A stretch of 64,000 nt of DNA. It comes from Dyadobacter soli (GTDB lineage Bacteria > Bacteroidota > Bacteroidia > Cytophagales > Spirosomataceae). Every line of letters begins with the position of its first letter. The first letter of the stretch is position 1. Location: assembly GCF_900101885.1 (NCBI RefSeq), contig NZ_FNAN01000005.1:382471-446470 (forward strand). The letters run 5' to 3'. Shown here piece by piece: positions 41,880 through 50,058 of the stretch. A program made the position numbers and the translations under genes. The notes under the pieces are model-generated. The model worked only from the letters and a program-made list of their open reading frames with translations, did not search any database and was not told where the DNA came from.

Positions 41880-42875
41880 ATGTTACTGAAACCGATCCTT
41901 CTTACCCGTGCGCAGATTGATGCGCAAACCTGGGACAATCAAATTCATCAAAGTCAGCAATGCGTCATTTACGCATTAAGCTGGTACCTCGATATCGTTT
42001 GCGAGCAATGGGAAGCCCTCGTGTGGCCATCCGCTAGCGATTTCTCGATGGTAATGCCGCTGCCAGTCAGGCGTAAGTTTGGCAGTCGCGTGCTCTACCA
42101 GCCGCTTTTCTGCCAGTACTTGGGCATTTTTTCAAAAAATAACATCAGTACGGAGCAATGCGGGGCATTTATGGAAGCGCTCGCAGGGCGGTTTGCATAC
42201 GTTTCCTGCTATTCCCTTAATCCGGAGAATTTTACAGCTATTCATAGCATCGGGCACCGTTTGAGTGGTTTTAAATGGGAGGTATTTCAAACGCATTGGC
42301 TGGATTTGCAGCGTCCCTACCGGGCGCTTCTGGCGGGCTATTCCAAAGACCGGAAGCTTAACCTGAAACGGGGCGCGAGGATGCATTGGAAAATCACCCG
42401 ATCGGAGGATTTGGAGCCATTAATAGCGCTTTTTGAAGAGAATCATGCGCGGTGCATTGGGAGGATCAAAGCGAATGCTTACCCAACGTTGAGGAGGCTT
42501 GGAGAGAAATGCATTCAAAACGGAAACGGACGTCTCATGTATGCGCGCACGGGCGCTTATGTACACGCAGGCATCATGCTCGTACATTATCGCGGGAGAA
42601 CGATTTACCTGTTTAATGCGGCGGACGATGCAGGCCGTAAGGGAAATGCCAGGGCGGTCATGTTGGATCGGTATTTCCAGGCAAATGCGGGTTCAGAGTC
42701 GGTATTTGATTTTGAAAGTCCTTCGAAGCAATCCATTGCGGGTTACTATTCCGTTTTCGGAGCAGTTGCAATGCCTGTTTATAGTATCAGGAGAAATGCA
42801 TTGCCGTTCCCGCTCCGTCAAATTCAGCAGTTTCGTAAATGGCTGCTGATCAAAACCAGGCAATATCCTTTTTAA
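41880..42875 (+). CDS. FemAB/BioF2-like acetyltransferase
   Basis: 331 aa from the ATG at 41880; an upstream TTG at 41844 would place the start before the hairpin. The protein has the double-GNAT fold signs of FemAB-like transferases: PYRALLAGYSKDRKLNLKRGARMHW, then a second half with LMYARTGAYVHAGIMLVHYRG and TIYLFNAADDAGRKGNA, and the ending SVFDFESPSKQSIAGYYSVFGA. Such enzymes use aminoacyl-tRNA or acyl-CoA donors; the substrate here is unknown. It follows dnaA by 39 bases and may be cotranscribed. Its 3' end overlaps the convergent DUF3108 gene by 26 bases. Confidence 0.72.
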   Translation: MLLKPILLTRAQIDAQTWDNQIHQSQQCVIYALSWYLDIVCEQWEALVWPSASDFSMVMPLPVRRKFGSRVLYQPLFCQYLGIFSKNNISTEQCGAFMEALAGRFAYVSCYSLNPENFTAIHSIGHRLSGFKWEVFQTHWLDLQRPYRALLAGYSKDRKLNLKRGARMHWKITRSEDLEPLIALFEENHARCIGRIKANAYPTLRRLGEKCIQNGNGRLMYARTGAYVHAGIMLVHYRGRTIYLFNAADDAGRKGNARAVMLDRYFQANAGSESVFDFESPSKQSIAGYYSVFGAVAMPVYSIRRNALPFPLRQIQQFRKWLLIKTRQYPF

Positions 42876-43656
42876 GCCCTTTATAAGATTTTAAATCCAT
42901 TTCCAGTGAACCGATTTTAAGGTCTACCTCGGCTTTTAAAGGGATTTTGTTGGAATCGTCGGAAATCCAGAGCGCCATTGGCTCCTCGCCTTTGAAGAAT
43001 TTGTTGGTAGGAATCTGCGGGGAGAGGCGAAGCACCTTGCTTTTACCAAACTTGGTCTTGATCACATCCCTGCCCACATAACGTACGCGCAGCTTGTAAA
43101 CCTCGCCATCGAAGAAAGTAGGCACTTCGATGATCTCACCTTCTCGGACCTTGTCAAAATTGATGGTACGGAGGAAAAAATAGCCGCTGATGATGTCGTG
43201 AATGTTGTTCGGGACATTGTAGGTTTTGCTCTCCTGTTTTACGTTCGATACCGCCTGATCCTTGTTGTGGTTGAAATACACCGTTTCATCCTTGCGGTAT
43301 TTGTTTTCCTGGATCTGCCGTTCGAACATATGCGGAAGAATGGCCGTCGTGTCGATGTAAGAGCGCCAGGTGTCGCGAACGCGGGATATGAGGTCGAATG
43401 CGCCTACCGTACGGCCCATAACGTTCACTCGGTAGCACGGCCTGTTGTTGATCATCGAAACGGCCTTGCCCACCTCCACCTTCGCTTCGGCGGCATTGAT
43501 GAAGCCGTAATGCACCCGGTATTCGACACGCTCGCCGGTGCCGAAGCTCTTGTTATGGACTACGCGGTCCATTTCCGCGCTCTCATCGAACTGGCGGAAA
43601 GAGAGCAGCAATGCTAATGTAGAAATGGCTAATAGTAATGTGTACGATCGTTTCAT
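42850..43656 (-). CDS. DUF3108 family exported protein
   Basis: 268 aa with a signal peptide (residues 4-20). The DUF3108 core is visible in GERVEYRVHYGFINAAEAKVEV, the NVMGRTVGAFDLISRVRD region and the beta-strand pattern ending in PLKAEVDLKIGSLEMDL. Family members are periplasmic or outer-membrane-associated beta proteins of unknown role. It is 10 bases downstream of the putative aminopeptidase gene on the same strand and probably cotranscribed. The last 26 bases overlap the end of the FemAB-like gene. Confidence 0.8.
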   Translation of the reverse strand: MKRSYTLLLAISTLALLLSFRQFDESAEMDRVVHNKSFGTGERVEYRVHYGFINAAEAKVEVGKAVSMINNRPCYRVNVMGRTVGAFDLISRVRDTWRSYIDTTAILPHMFERQIQENKYRKDETVYFNHNKDQAVSNVKQESKTYNVPNNIHDIISGYFFLRTINFDKVREGEIIEVPTFFDGEVYKLRVRYVGRDVIKTKFGKSKVLRLSPQIPTNKFFKGEEPMALWISDDSNKIPLKAEVDLKIGSLEMDLKSYKGLKKDIAWF

Positions 43657-43666
43657 GCTGTTAACG

Positions 43667-44704
43667 TTACAGGGACGGGTATTTGCCCTTTAAATAGTTC
43701 AGGTATCGCTTCAAATCCCCTCCAAACTTTTGTTCATATTCCTGCCTGAAAGTGTCCTGTTTCGACTTGTAGGTCAGGTAGCTGATAAAGTAAGCATTAT
43801 TAGGAAGTTTTCCGTCGGGCCAGCGGGTTTTGTTTGTTAACGTACGCTTGCCGGAAAGAAGTGTATCCGTGTCGCTGACGATATCGGTGATCATTTTCAT
43901 CTTCAATGAGTCCTTTTTCGGGCTCGGAGTTGTATTCGCTCCAAATGTTTTATAAAGACTATCCAAACGGCCCGCACCCCTAAGCATATGCTGCGAATAG
44001 GCGTCATTGTAGCGTTTGGAATACTCATACTGCCGCATTTGCTCCGATTCGGCGCCGTATTTGTATTTCAAAAACCGGATCGCGCCCTGGTCGCCTACAA
44101 AACTGGCAAGGTTTTCATTGAGTTCCAGGTTGTTTTTTACAAAAAGCGTACCATGTGTAAGCTCGTGCAATATCAGGTTGGCGAGGCTGCCATCGCGCCG
44201 GCGGAGCATGCTCGACAGGATGGGGTCTTTGAGATAACCTAATGTCGACCAAGCCGAAACTTCTCCAATGTCGGTATCTAACCCATTGTCGATCAGTGTC
44301 TTTTCTTCCGCCACGGCGCGTGTCGAATCGAAGTAACCTTTATAGGGAAACGTGCCTACGATCGGGAAATGCCACTGGTGCGGCTCGACTTTATACCTTG
44401 GCGACGCCGTGATGAGCCAAATGAGCGGCCGGCCGTGTTGATTGTAGAACGTGGTATAATTATCCGACGGCGTCAGTCCCAGCGAGTCCACACCGAATTT
44501 TTTAATCTCTTCGATGAGGCGTATCCTCGCTTTGAGGGAATCGGGAAACGTTTTACTCGCCAGCACATCTTCGACGTCCTCCACCTGCGTGAGAATACCC
44601 ATTTGACCTTTGGCCTGTAAGAAGCCGTAAGTGAGTACCTCCCGGTGCCAGATGCCGAGCAACAATACGATGACCAGGAGGGTAAGCAATATTTTTTTGA
44701 TCAC
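43667..44704 (-). CDS. Putative metallo-aminopeptidase, membrane-anchored
   Basis: 345 aa with one N-terminal membrane helix (residues 4-18). The zinc motif HExxH is H180-E181-L-T-H184 (LILHELTHGTLF), with a third ligand candidate E197 in NENLASFVGD. This is the arrangement of the putative aminopeptidase family first described from proteobacterial predictions. The catalytic domain should face the periplasm. It leads a two-gene unit with the DUF3108 protein and diverges from recA. Confidence 0.77.
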   Translation of the reverse strand: MIKKILLTLLVIVLLLGIWHREVLTYGFLQAKGQMGILTQVEDVEDVLASKTFPDSLKARIRLIEEIKKFGVDSLGLTPSDNYTTFYNQHGRPLIWLITASPRYKVEPHQWHFPIVGTFPYKGYFDSTRAVAEEKTLIDNGLDTDIGEVSAWSTLGYLKDPILSSMLRRRDGSLANLILHELTHGTLFVKNNLELNENLASFVGDQGAIRFLKYKYGAESEQMRQYEYSKRYNDAYSQHMLRGAGRLDSLYKTFGANTTPSPKKDSLKMKMITDIVSDTDTLLSGKRTLTNKTRWPDGKLPNNAYFISYLTYKSKQDTFRQEYEQKFGGDLKRYLNYLKGKYPSL

Positions 44705-44846
44705 AATTTCAATGTTAAGTAGGTACTCCGCGGCCGTTAAATAAGCTGATCTGACCGCTTGGGTATCGGTAATTTTTCTTCCTCTTTATAAACGCCCGAA
44801 AATGCGAAAATTTCGTGAAAAATTAAGTTTTAAGGCAAATTAGCGG

Positions 44847-44877
44847 TTGTTGTTTTAGTGGAAATTAGCTATTTTTA
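44847..44877 (+). promoter_or_regulatory. Candidate recA promoter
   Basis: TTG (44847-44849) and TATTTTTA (44870-44877, 7 of 8 to TAnnTTTG) with a 20-base spacer, the Bacteroidota arrangement. The predicted leader is about 80 bases and contains the hairpin at 44902-44934. Confidence 0.45.
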
Positions 44878-44901
44878 CAAAACAATAAAGACCCATTTAC
44901 G

Positions 44902-44934
44902 AGCGGTTTTTGTCCTGCAAAAGCCGCTTTTTTA
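44902..44934 (+). terminator. Terminator-like hairpin in the recA leader
   Basis: 11-bp stem AGCGGTTTTTG/CAAAAGCCGCT with one T-G wobble and a 5-base loop, followed directly by six Ts. It stands 30 bases before the recA ATG on the coding strand. The upstream neighbour is transcribed away from it, so it has no upstream gene to end. Confidence 0.7.
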
Positions 44935-44964
44935 TGTACCAACCAAATTACTGTTACCATTTTT

Positions 44965-46032
44965 ATGGCACAAGCAACAACAGATAAAGACAACAAACTA
45001 AAAGCGTTACAGACCACGCTCGAAAAGCTCGACAAGGCTTATGGAAAAGGTACTGTGATGCGTCTGAGCGACACTAAAGTATTAGATATTCCGGTGATTT
45101 CGACCGGTTCACTGGGTCTTGACCTTGCGCTCGGCGTGGGCGGTGTGCCCCGCGGCCGTATCGTGGAGATCTACGGACCTGAATCGTCGGGTAAAACCAC
45201 CTTGTCGATGCACTGCATTGCCGAGGCGCAGAAAAAAGGCGGCCTGGCAGCATTCATCGACGCCGAGCACGCATTTGACAGATCTTATGCTGAAAAGCTC
45301 GGTATCGACACCAGCAACCTCCTCATTTCACAACCCGACAACGGTGAGCAGGCACTCGAAATCGCCGAGCACCTGATCAGCTCCGGAGCGGTTGACATTA
45401 TCGTGATCGACTCCGTGGCGGCATTGGTACCACGCGCCGAGCTCGAAGGCGAAATGGGTGAAAGCAAAATGGGTTTGCAGGCGCGTTTGATGTCACAAGC
45501 GCTGCGTAAGCTGACCGGTGTGATCAACAAAACAGGATGCTGCTGTATCTTCATCAACCAGCTTCGCGAGAAGATCGGTGTGATGTTCGGTAACCCTGAG
45601 ACAACGACCGGTGGTAATGCATTGAAATATTACGCATCCGTGCGTTTGGATATCCGTCGTGTGGGCCAGATCAAGGAAAGCGCCGACGCGATCCTCGGTA
45701 ACCGTACCCGCGTGAAGGTTGTTAAAAATAAAGTAGCACCTCCATTCAAAGTGGTGGAATTCGATATCATGTATGGCGAAGGCGTTTCCAAAGTAGGGGA
45801 GATCATCGACCTTGCTGTTGAGCTCGACATCGTGAAGAAATCGGGTTCATGGTTCAGCTACGAAGGCAACCGCCTCGGACAAGGCCGCGACGCTGTGAAA
45901 GCGCTTATCAAAGACAATCCCGAGCTGATGGACGAGCTGGAAGGCAAGATCCGCGGTCTGGTGAATACCGATCCTGATTCATTGATCGATACCAGCGAGC
46001 CTAATGTAGCTGACGACGGTTCTCCGGAATAA
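44965..46032 (+). CDS. recA: RecA recombinase
   Basis: 355 aa strand-exchange and SOS-coprotease ATPase. Walker A is GPESSGKTT, Walker B follows in [12 protein letters not shown], and loops L1/L2 are represented by [18 protein letters not shown] and [15 protein letters not shown]. The length and acidic C-terminal tail are normal. It is monocistronic, with a bidirectional terminator downstream. A terminator-like hairpin in the leader suggests attenuation or a short leader RNA. No LexA-type box was recognised. Confidence 0.97.
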   Translation: MAQATTDKDNKLKALQTTLEKLDKAYGKGTVMRLSDTKVLDIPVISTGSLGLDLALGVGGVPRGRIVEIYGPESSGKTTLSMHCIAEAQKKGGLAAFIDAEHAFDRSYAEKLGIDTSNLLISQPDNGEQALEIAEHLISSGAVDIIVIDSVAALVPRAELEGEMGESKMGLQARLMSQALRKLTGVINKTGCCCIFINQLREKIGVMFGNPETTTGGNALKYYASVRLDIRRVGQIKESADAILGNRTRVKVVKNKVAPPFKVVEFDIMYGEGVSKVGEIIDLAVELDIVKKSGSWFSYEGNRLGQGRDAVKALIKDNPELMDELEGKIRGLVNTDPDSLIDTSEPNVADDGSPE

Positions 46033-46052
46033 TCTTTTAAGGTTAATCAAAC

Positions 46053-46086
46053 AAAAATGCCCTGTCTTTCGAGCAGGGCATTTTTG
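46053..46086. terminator. Bidirectional terminator after recA
   Basis: Stem ATGCCCTG/CAGGGCAT with a 9-base loop, A-run on the left and T-run on the right. It serves recA (+) and may serve the AAA+ ATPase gene (-), whose stop is 34 bases away. Confidence 0.85.
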
Positions 46087-46119
46087 TTGGTATCTATTTG
46101 ATCTAACCAATTCTAAAAC

Positions 46120-47655
46120 TTAGAAAGGCTTACGATCATCGTCGTCGTCCTCATCGAAGTCGTAATCATCTTCGCCGGGGCCGGAGAACATGCTGCTTAC
46201 CAGGTCCTGGAACTTCATGCCCTGGTCGAGCGCCTGCTTGCCTACGAGCGAGAATTCGGCCATGCCGTGCAAGGCAAATTCCATCATGAAAAGCTTTTCT
46301 TCCGCATCGCCATAAGCAGAGAGCATATCCACGAAATCGTCCAGGCCGTCGATGGTTTTCAGCCGCGCGATGTACTCGCGGTCGGTCATGTCAGCGGGCA
46401 TTTCCATTTCGTTACCGGCGCCAAACCATTCCACCACTTTCGCGTAAGGATTGATCTTGCTCTTTTTGCTTTTTTCAGGATCCGGGAAGAAGTTCAGAAA
46501 CTGCGTGCGGATAGCTTTACCGATCAGGTTCTGCGCCACGATTACCGGACCTTCCACTTCGCCTTCATATACTAGCTCAACCTTGCCGCAAATTGCCGAA
46601 ACGACGCCGTAAAGGTCAGAAATGCGCACGTAAGTCGATTCTTCACCGTTAATCAGTGCTCTTCTTTCCGCGGTACTCAAAAGGCTTTCATAAGCGGAAA
46701 TCGTGAGACGTGCCGAAACACCACTTTTGGCATCTACATATTCACTCTCACGCGCCTCGAATGCCACTTGCTCGATCAATGTTTTAACCAGCTCATTGAC
46801 GCGTACCAAACCCTTTTGTTCCGGTTTTACAACCGCTTCCTGCTCGGTAATGCGCTTGCCGGTTTCGATCGTTTTCGGGTAGTGCGTCACAATCTGGCTT
46901 TCGATCCGGTCTTTGAGCGGCGTTACAATGCTTCCGCGGTTGGTGTAATCCTCCGGGTTAGCTGTGAACACGAACTGGATATCGAGCGGTAAACGCAGTT
47001 TGAAACCACGGATCTGAATATCGCCTTCCTGCAAGATATTGAACAATGCCACCTGGATACGCGCCTGCAAGTCGGGCAACTCGTTGATCACGAAAATACC
47101 GCGGTGGGAGCGGGGAATAAGCCCGAAGTGGATCACGCGCTCGTCCGAATAAGGCAATTTCAATGTCGCCGCTTTGATAGGGTCCACATCGCCGATCAAA
47201 TCTGCAACCGAAACATCCGGCGTTGCCAGCTTCTCGGTATAGCGCTCGTCGCGGTGCAGCCAGGCTATTTCCGCATTGTCGCCCTCATCGGCCAGCACAT
47301 CCTTGGCATAGCGCGAAAGCGGCGCCAAAGGGTCGTCGTGCAGCTCCGAATTTTTAATGTAAGGTATATATTCGTCGAGCAGGTTGACCATCATCCGCGC
47401 AATACGCGTCTTGGCCTGCCCGCGAAGGCCCAGGAAGTTGATGTTATGCATCGAAAGAATAGCCCTTTCCACATCGGGAATGACCGTCTCCTCATAACCC
47501 CAGATGCCCGGGAAGACATTCTCCTTGTTCCTGATCTTTTCAATCAGGTTATCTCTCAGCTCCTGCTTGATAGAACGCGACTGATAACCTGCTTTTTTTA
47601 GTTCTCCGAGCGTTCGGATTCCCAGTTCTGTGCTTGTCAGCTTTGAGTAAGTCAT
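46120..47655 (-). CDS. AAA+ ATPase of magnesium-chelatase/MoxR type
   Basis: 511 aa cytoplasmic AAA+ protein. Walker A is GLRGQAKTR, the Walker B position reads IFVINELPDL, with Asn where most AAA+ proteins have Asp (usual for this subgroup), and sensor 1 is FVFTANPEDYTNRG. The C-terminus is a very acidic tail (DYDFDEDDDDD). The family works with a vWA protein to remodel targets; a fitting vWA gene lies at 18912-20021, 26 kb away. It starts 16 bases downstream of rny and may share that transcript. Confidence 0.82.
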   Translation of the reverse strand: MTYSKLTSTELGIRTLGELKKAGYQSRSIKQELRDNLIEKIRNKENVFPGIWGYEETVIPDVERAILSMHNINFLGLRGQAKTRIARMMVNLLDEYIPYIKNSELHDDPLAPLSRYAKDVLADEGDNAEIAWLHRDERYTEKLATPDVSVADLIGDVDPIKAATLKLPYSDERVIHFGLIPRSHRGIFVINELPDLQARIQVALFNILQEGDIQIRGFKLRLPLDIQFVFTANPEDYTNRGSIVTPLKDRIESQIVTHYPKTIETGKRITEQEAVVKPEQKGLVRVNELVKTLIEQVAFEARESEYVDAKSGVSARLTISAYESLLSTAERRALINGEESTYVRISDLYGVVSAICGKVELVYEGEVEGPVIVAQNLIGKAIRTQFLNFFPDPEKSKKSKINPYAKVVEWFGAGNEMEMPADMTDREYIARLKTIDGLDDFVDMLSAYGDAEEKLFMMEFALHGMAEFSLVGKQALDQGMKFQDLVSSMFSGPGEDDYDFDEDDDDDRKPF

Positions 47656-47670
47656 GTATAAAATAGTGGA

Positions 47671-49242
47671 TTAACGCGCGTAAGCCACCGAACGCATCTC
47701 GCGGATCACCGTGATCTTGATCTGGCCGGGGTACTGCATTTCTTTTTCAATTTTCTGCGAGATATCGAACGACAGCAAGCCCGCTTTTTCGTCGGATACA
47801 TTGTCGGCGTCGATGATCACGCGCAGCTCGCGGCCCGCCTGGATCGCGTAGCATTTCTCAACACCGTCAAACGACAGCGCAAGGTTTTCGAGGTCGCGGA
47901 GGCGCTGGATGTACGATTCCATCATTTCGCGGCGTGCGCCCGGACGTGAACCTGAAATAGCGTCACAAACCTGGATAACCGGCGAAAGGATAGAAGTCAT
48001 CTCGATCTCGTCGTGGTGCGCGCCGATTGCGTTGCAAACCTCGGGGTTCTCTTTGTATTTCTTGGCCAATTCCATACCCAGGATCGCGTGCGGCAGATCC
48101 GATTCTTCCGGCCAAACCTTACCAATATCGTGGAGCAAGCCGGCACGTTTCGCCAGTTTGGTATTCAAGCCGAGTTCCGCAGCCATGGTAGCACACAATT
48201 TGGCCACTTCGCGGGAGTGTTGGAGCAGGTTTTGTCCGTAAGACGAGCGGAAACGCATCCGGCCGATCATTTTTACCAATTCAGGGTGCAAGCCGTGGAT
48301 ACCCATGTCGATCACCGTTCTTTCACCGATTTCGACGATTTCGTCCTCAATATTCTTGCGTGTTTTAGCCACTACCTCTTCAATGCGGGCAGGGTGGATA
48401 CGTCCGTCCTGCACCAAACGGTGCAATGAGAGACGTGCAATTTCCCTTCTTACCGGGTCGAAACCGGAGATAACGATCGCTTCCGGGGTATCATCCACAA
48501 TAATTTCCACACCGGTAGCCGCTTCCAAAGCACGGATGTTCCGTCCCTCGCGACCGATGATTTTACCTTTGATATCGTCGTTTTCAATGTTGAATACCGA
48601 CACGCAGTTTTCGATCGCGTGCTCGGCGGCGGTGCGCTGGATGGTTTCAATCACGATCTTCTTCGCCTCTTTGGTGGCGGTCAGACGCGCTTCTTCCATG
48701 GCGCTTTTGATATAGGACCCTGCGCGGGTTTCCGCTTCCGCTTTCAATGCGTCCACGAGTTGTTCTCGGGCTTGCTCTGCGGTGAGATTGGCGATTTTTT
48801 CCAGCTGGGTAACTTGCTGTTGCAGGGATTTCTCTGCTTCTTCACGGCGTTTGGTAGCCGCTTCCAGTTGGGAATTGAGGTTATTTTTGAGGCTATCGAG
48901 CTCGTTTTCCTTGCGCTTGGTCTGTTCCATGCTCTGGTTCAGGCTTTGCTCGCGCTGTTTCAGTTTCTGCTCGTTGCTTTGGAGAATGCTGCGTTTTTTA
49001 TTGGCGTCGTCTTCGAATTCCGATTTCAAACGGAGGTACTTTTCTTTCGCTTCGAGAATGCGGTCTTTCTTGATGTTTTCGGCGGCTACCTCGGCATTCC
49101 GGAGAATTTCAGCTGCACGGTCCTGGGCCTCTTTTTCCTTTGCGTCGAATGATCGCTGAAAGATGTACTTACCTGCAAAAATACCCACCCCAATGGCGAT
49201 GATATCAGACAGGATGACGATGAAATACAATGAATTAGACAT
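47671..49242 (-). CDS. rny: Ribonuclease Y
   Basis: 523 aa membrane-anchored endoribonuclease that starts mRNA decay. The order is one N-terminal membrane helix ([19 protein letters not shown]), a long coiled coil rich in Lys/Glu/Gln to ~residue 200, a KH domain ([23 protein letters not shown]), and an HD phosphohydrolase domain with [12 protein letters not shown] and [10 protein letters not shown]. The start is the ATG at 49242. It follows zapA after 122 bases with no clear terminator. Confidence 0.95.
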   Translation of the reverse strand: MSNSLYFIVILSDIIAIGVGIFAGKYIFQRSFDAKEKEAQDRAAEILRNAEVAAENIKKDRILEAKEKYLRLKSEFEDDANKKRSILQSNEQKLKQREQSLNQSMEQTKRKENELDSLKNNLNSQLEAATKRREEAEKSLQQQVTQLEKIANLTAEQAREQLVDALKAEAETRAGSYIKSAMEEARLTATKEAKKIVIETIQRTAAEHAIENCVSVFNIENDDIKGKIIGREGRNIRALEAATGVEIIVDDTPEAIVISGFDPVRREIARLSLHRLVQDGRIHPARIEEVVAKTRKNIEDEIVEIGERTVIDMGIHGLHPELVKMIGRMRFRSSYGQNLLQHSREVAKLCATMAAELGLNTKLAKRAGLLHDIGKVWPEESDLPHAILGMELAKKYKENPEVCNAIGAHHDEIEMTSILSPVIQVCDAISGSRPGARREMMESYIQRLRDLENLALSFDGVEKCYAIQAGRELRVIIDADNVSDEKAGLLSFDISQKIEKEMQYPGQIKITVIREMRSVAYAR

Positions 49243-49364
49243 TTCAATAATGGTTATATATAGTTGGTTTTACCGACTACACCCGCGTTGAAATGCCGAA
49301 AATGGAAGAAATTGAAAGTATATTTTTGCAGATACTGTAAAAATCAAAGGGTTAGGTATGGGTG

Positions 49365-49676
49365 TCAGCTTTCAATGGCGCTGGCGAGCGTTTCGTCCAG
49401 TTTTTCCACTCTACTTTTAAAAGCTGCTACCAGGTCGTCCATTTCTTCCTGGTTCCGTTGCAATGCCACCAGGCATTCGATAGAGGTCAATGCAATGGCC
49501 TCTATGTCACCGTATACTTTCCCTTTTAATTTATGCTGTTGCACACGCTGCATGAACACCTCATACCCATCCCTGTAAAATTTCTCCTGATCCGCCGGAA
49601 CGCTCAGTTTGAAACCTCTGTCCAGCAGTTTTATAAAGACAGAAACGTCTGGATTAGGTATGCTATTTTTTTTCAT
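49365..49676 (-). CDS. zapA: ZapA-like cell division protein
   Basis: 103 aa protein of the ZapA family, which bundles FtsZ filaments at the division ring. It has the N-terminal beta portion (VSVFIKLLDRGFKLSVPADQ), the YRDGYEVFMQRVQQHK helix and the C-terminal coiled coil with MDDLVAAFKSRVEKLDETL. Its start codon overlaps the stop of the upstream coiled-coil gene by four bases (ATGA). The order pheT, coiled-coil protein, zapA, rny is compact and all leftward. Confidence 0.85.
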   Translation of the reverse strand: MKKNSIPNPDVSVFIKLLDRGFKLSVPADQEKFYRDGYEVFMQRVQQHKLKGKVYGDIEAIALTSIECLVALQRNQEEMDDLVAAFKSRVEKLDETLASAIES

Positions 49677-50026
49677 AAGGTATCTTCAAGCAATTCGATG
49701 CACTTATCGATCTCCTGGATATATCTTTCAACTGATTCTTTCAGCTCGGCAATTGCGCCTGTTGGTGTCAGTTTACTAGTGACAAGTTTAGCGAAACTTT
49801 TAGACTTATTAAAGTCTTTTTCTAAAGAGGTGTATTTTTTCCTTATTTCTTTCGATTCTTCCGTGAGCCTCGTATTGGCGGCCCTGAGCTCCGCGTTTTC
49901 ACGCTGGAGCTCTGAGATCGACCAGTTTAGTTTCTCTTTATGATTGATCAGGATTTCGAGTTTTTTCTCGACGTCGGACAGTTTGTGTTCGATAATACGT
50001 TCAGTGGTCCTCTCCATTTTCCTCAA
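49673..50026 (-). CDS. Coiled-coil protein upstream of zapA (ZapB-like by context)
   Basis: 117 aa, almost entirely a coiled coil: TERIIEHKLSDVEKKLEIL, then LNWSISELQRENAELRAANTRL and a second helix ending in SVERYIQEIDKCIELLED. No membrane segment. Translationally coupled to zapA (four-base overlap), so the two products probably interact. A ZapB-like function, linking ZapA to other division or nucleoid factors, is inferred from size, shape and position; sequence similarity to ZapB is not evident. Confidence 0.7.
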   Translation of the reverse strand: MRKMERTTERIIEHKLSDVEKKLEILINHKEKLNWSISELQRENAELRAANTRLTEESKEIRKKYTSLEKDFNKSKSFAKLVTSKLTPTGAIAELKESVERYIQEIDKCIELLEDTL

Positions 50027-50058
50027 CTGAAAAAATCCGACAATGAAAAAACTGTGTT

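Noticed and set aside
49243..49364. Possible 6S RNA between zapA and rny, as in some bacteria near zapA
   Set aside because: The 122-base gap shows no long bulged hairpin of the 6S type and no clear promoter; a covariance-model search would decide.
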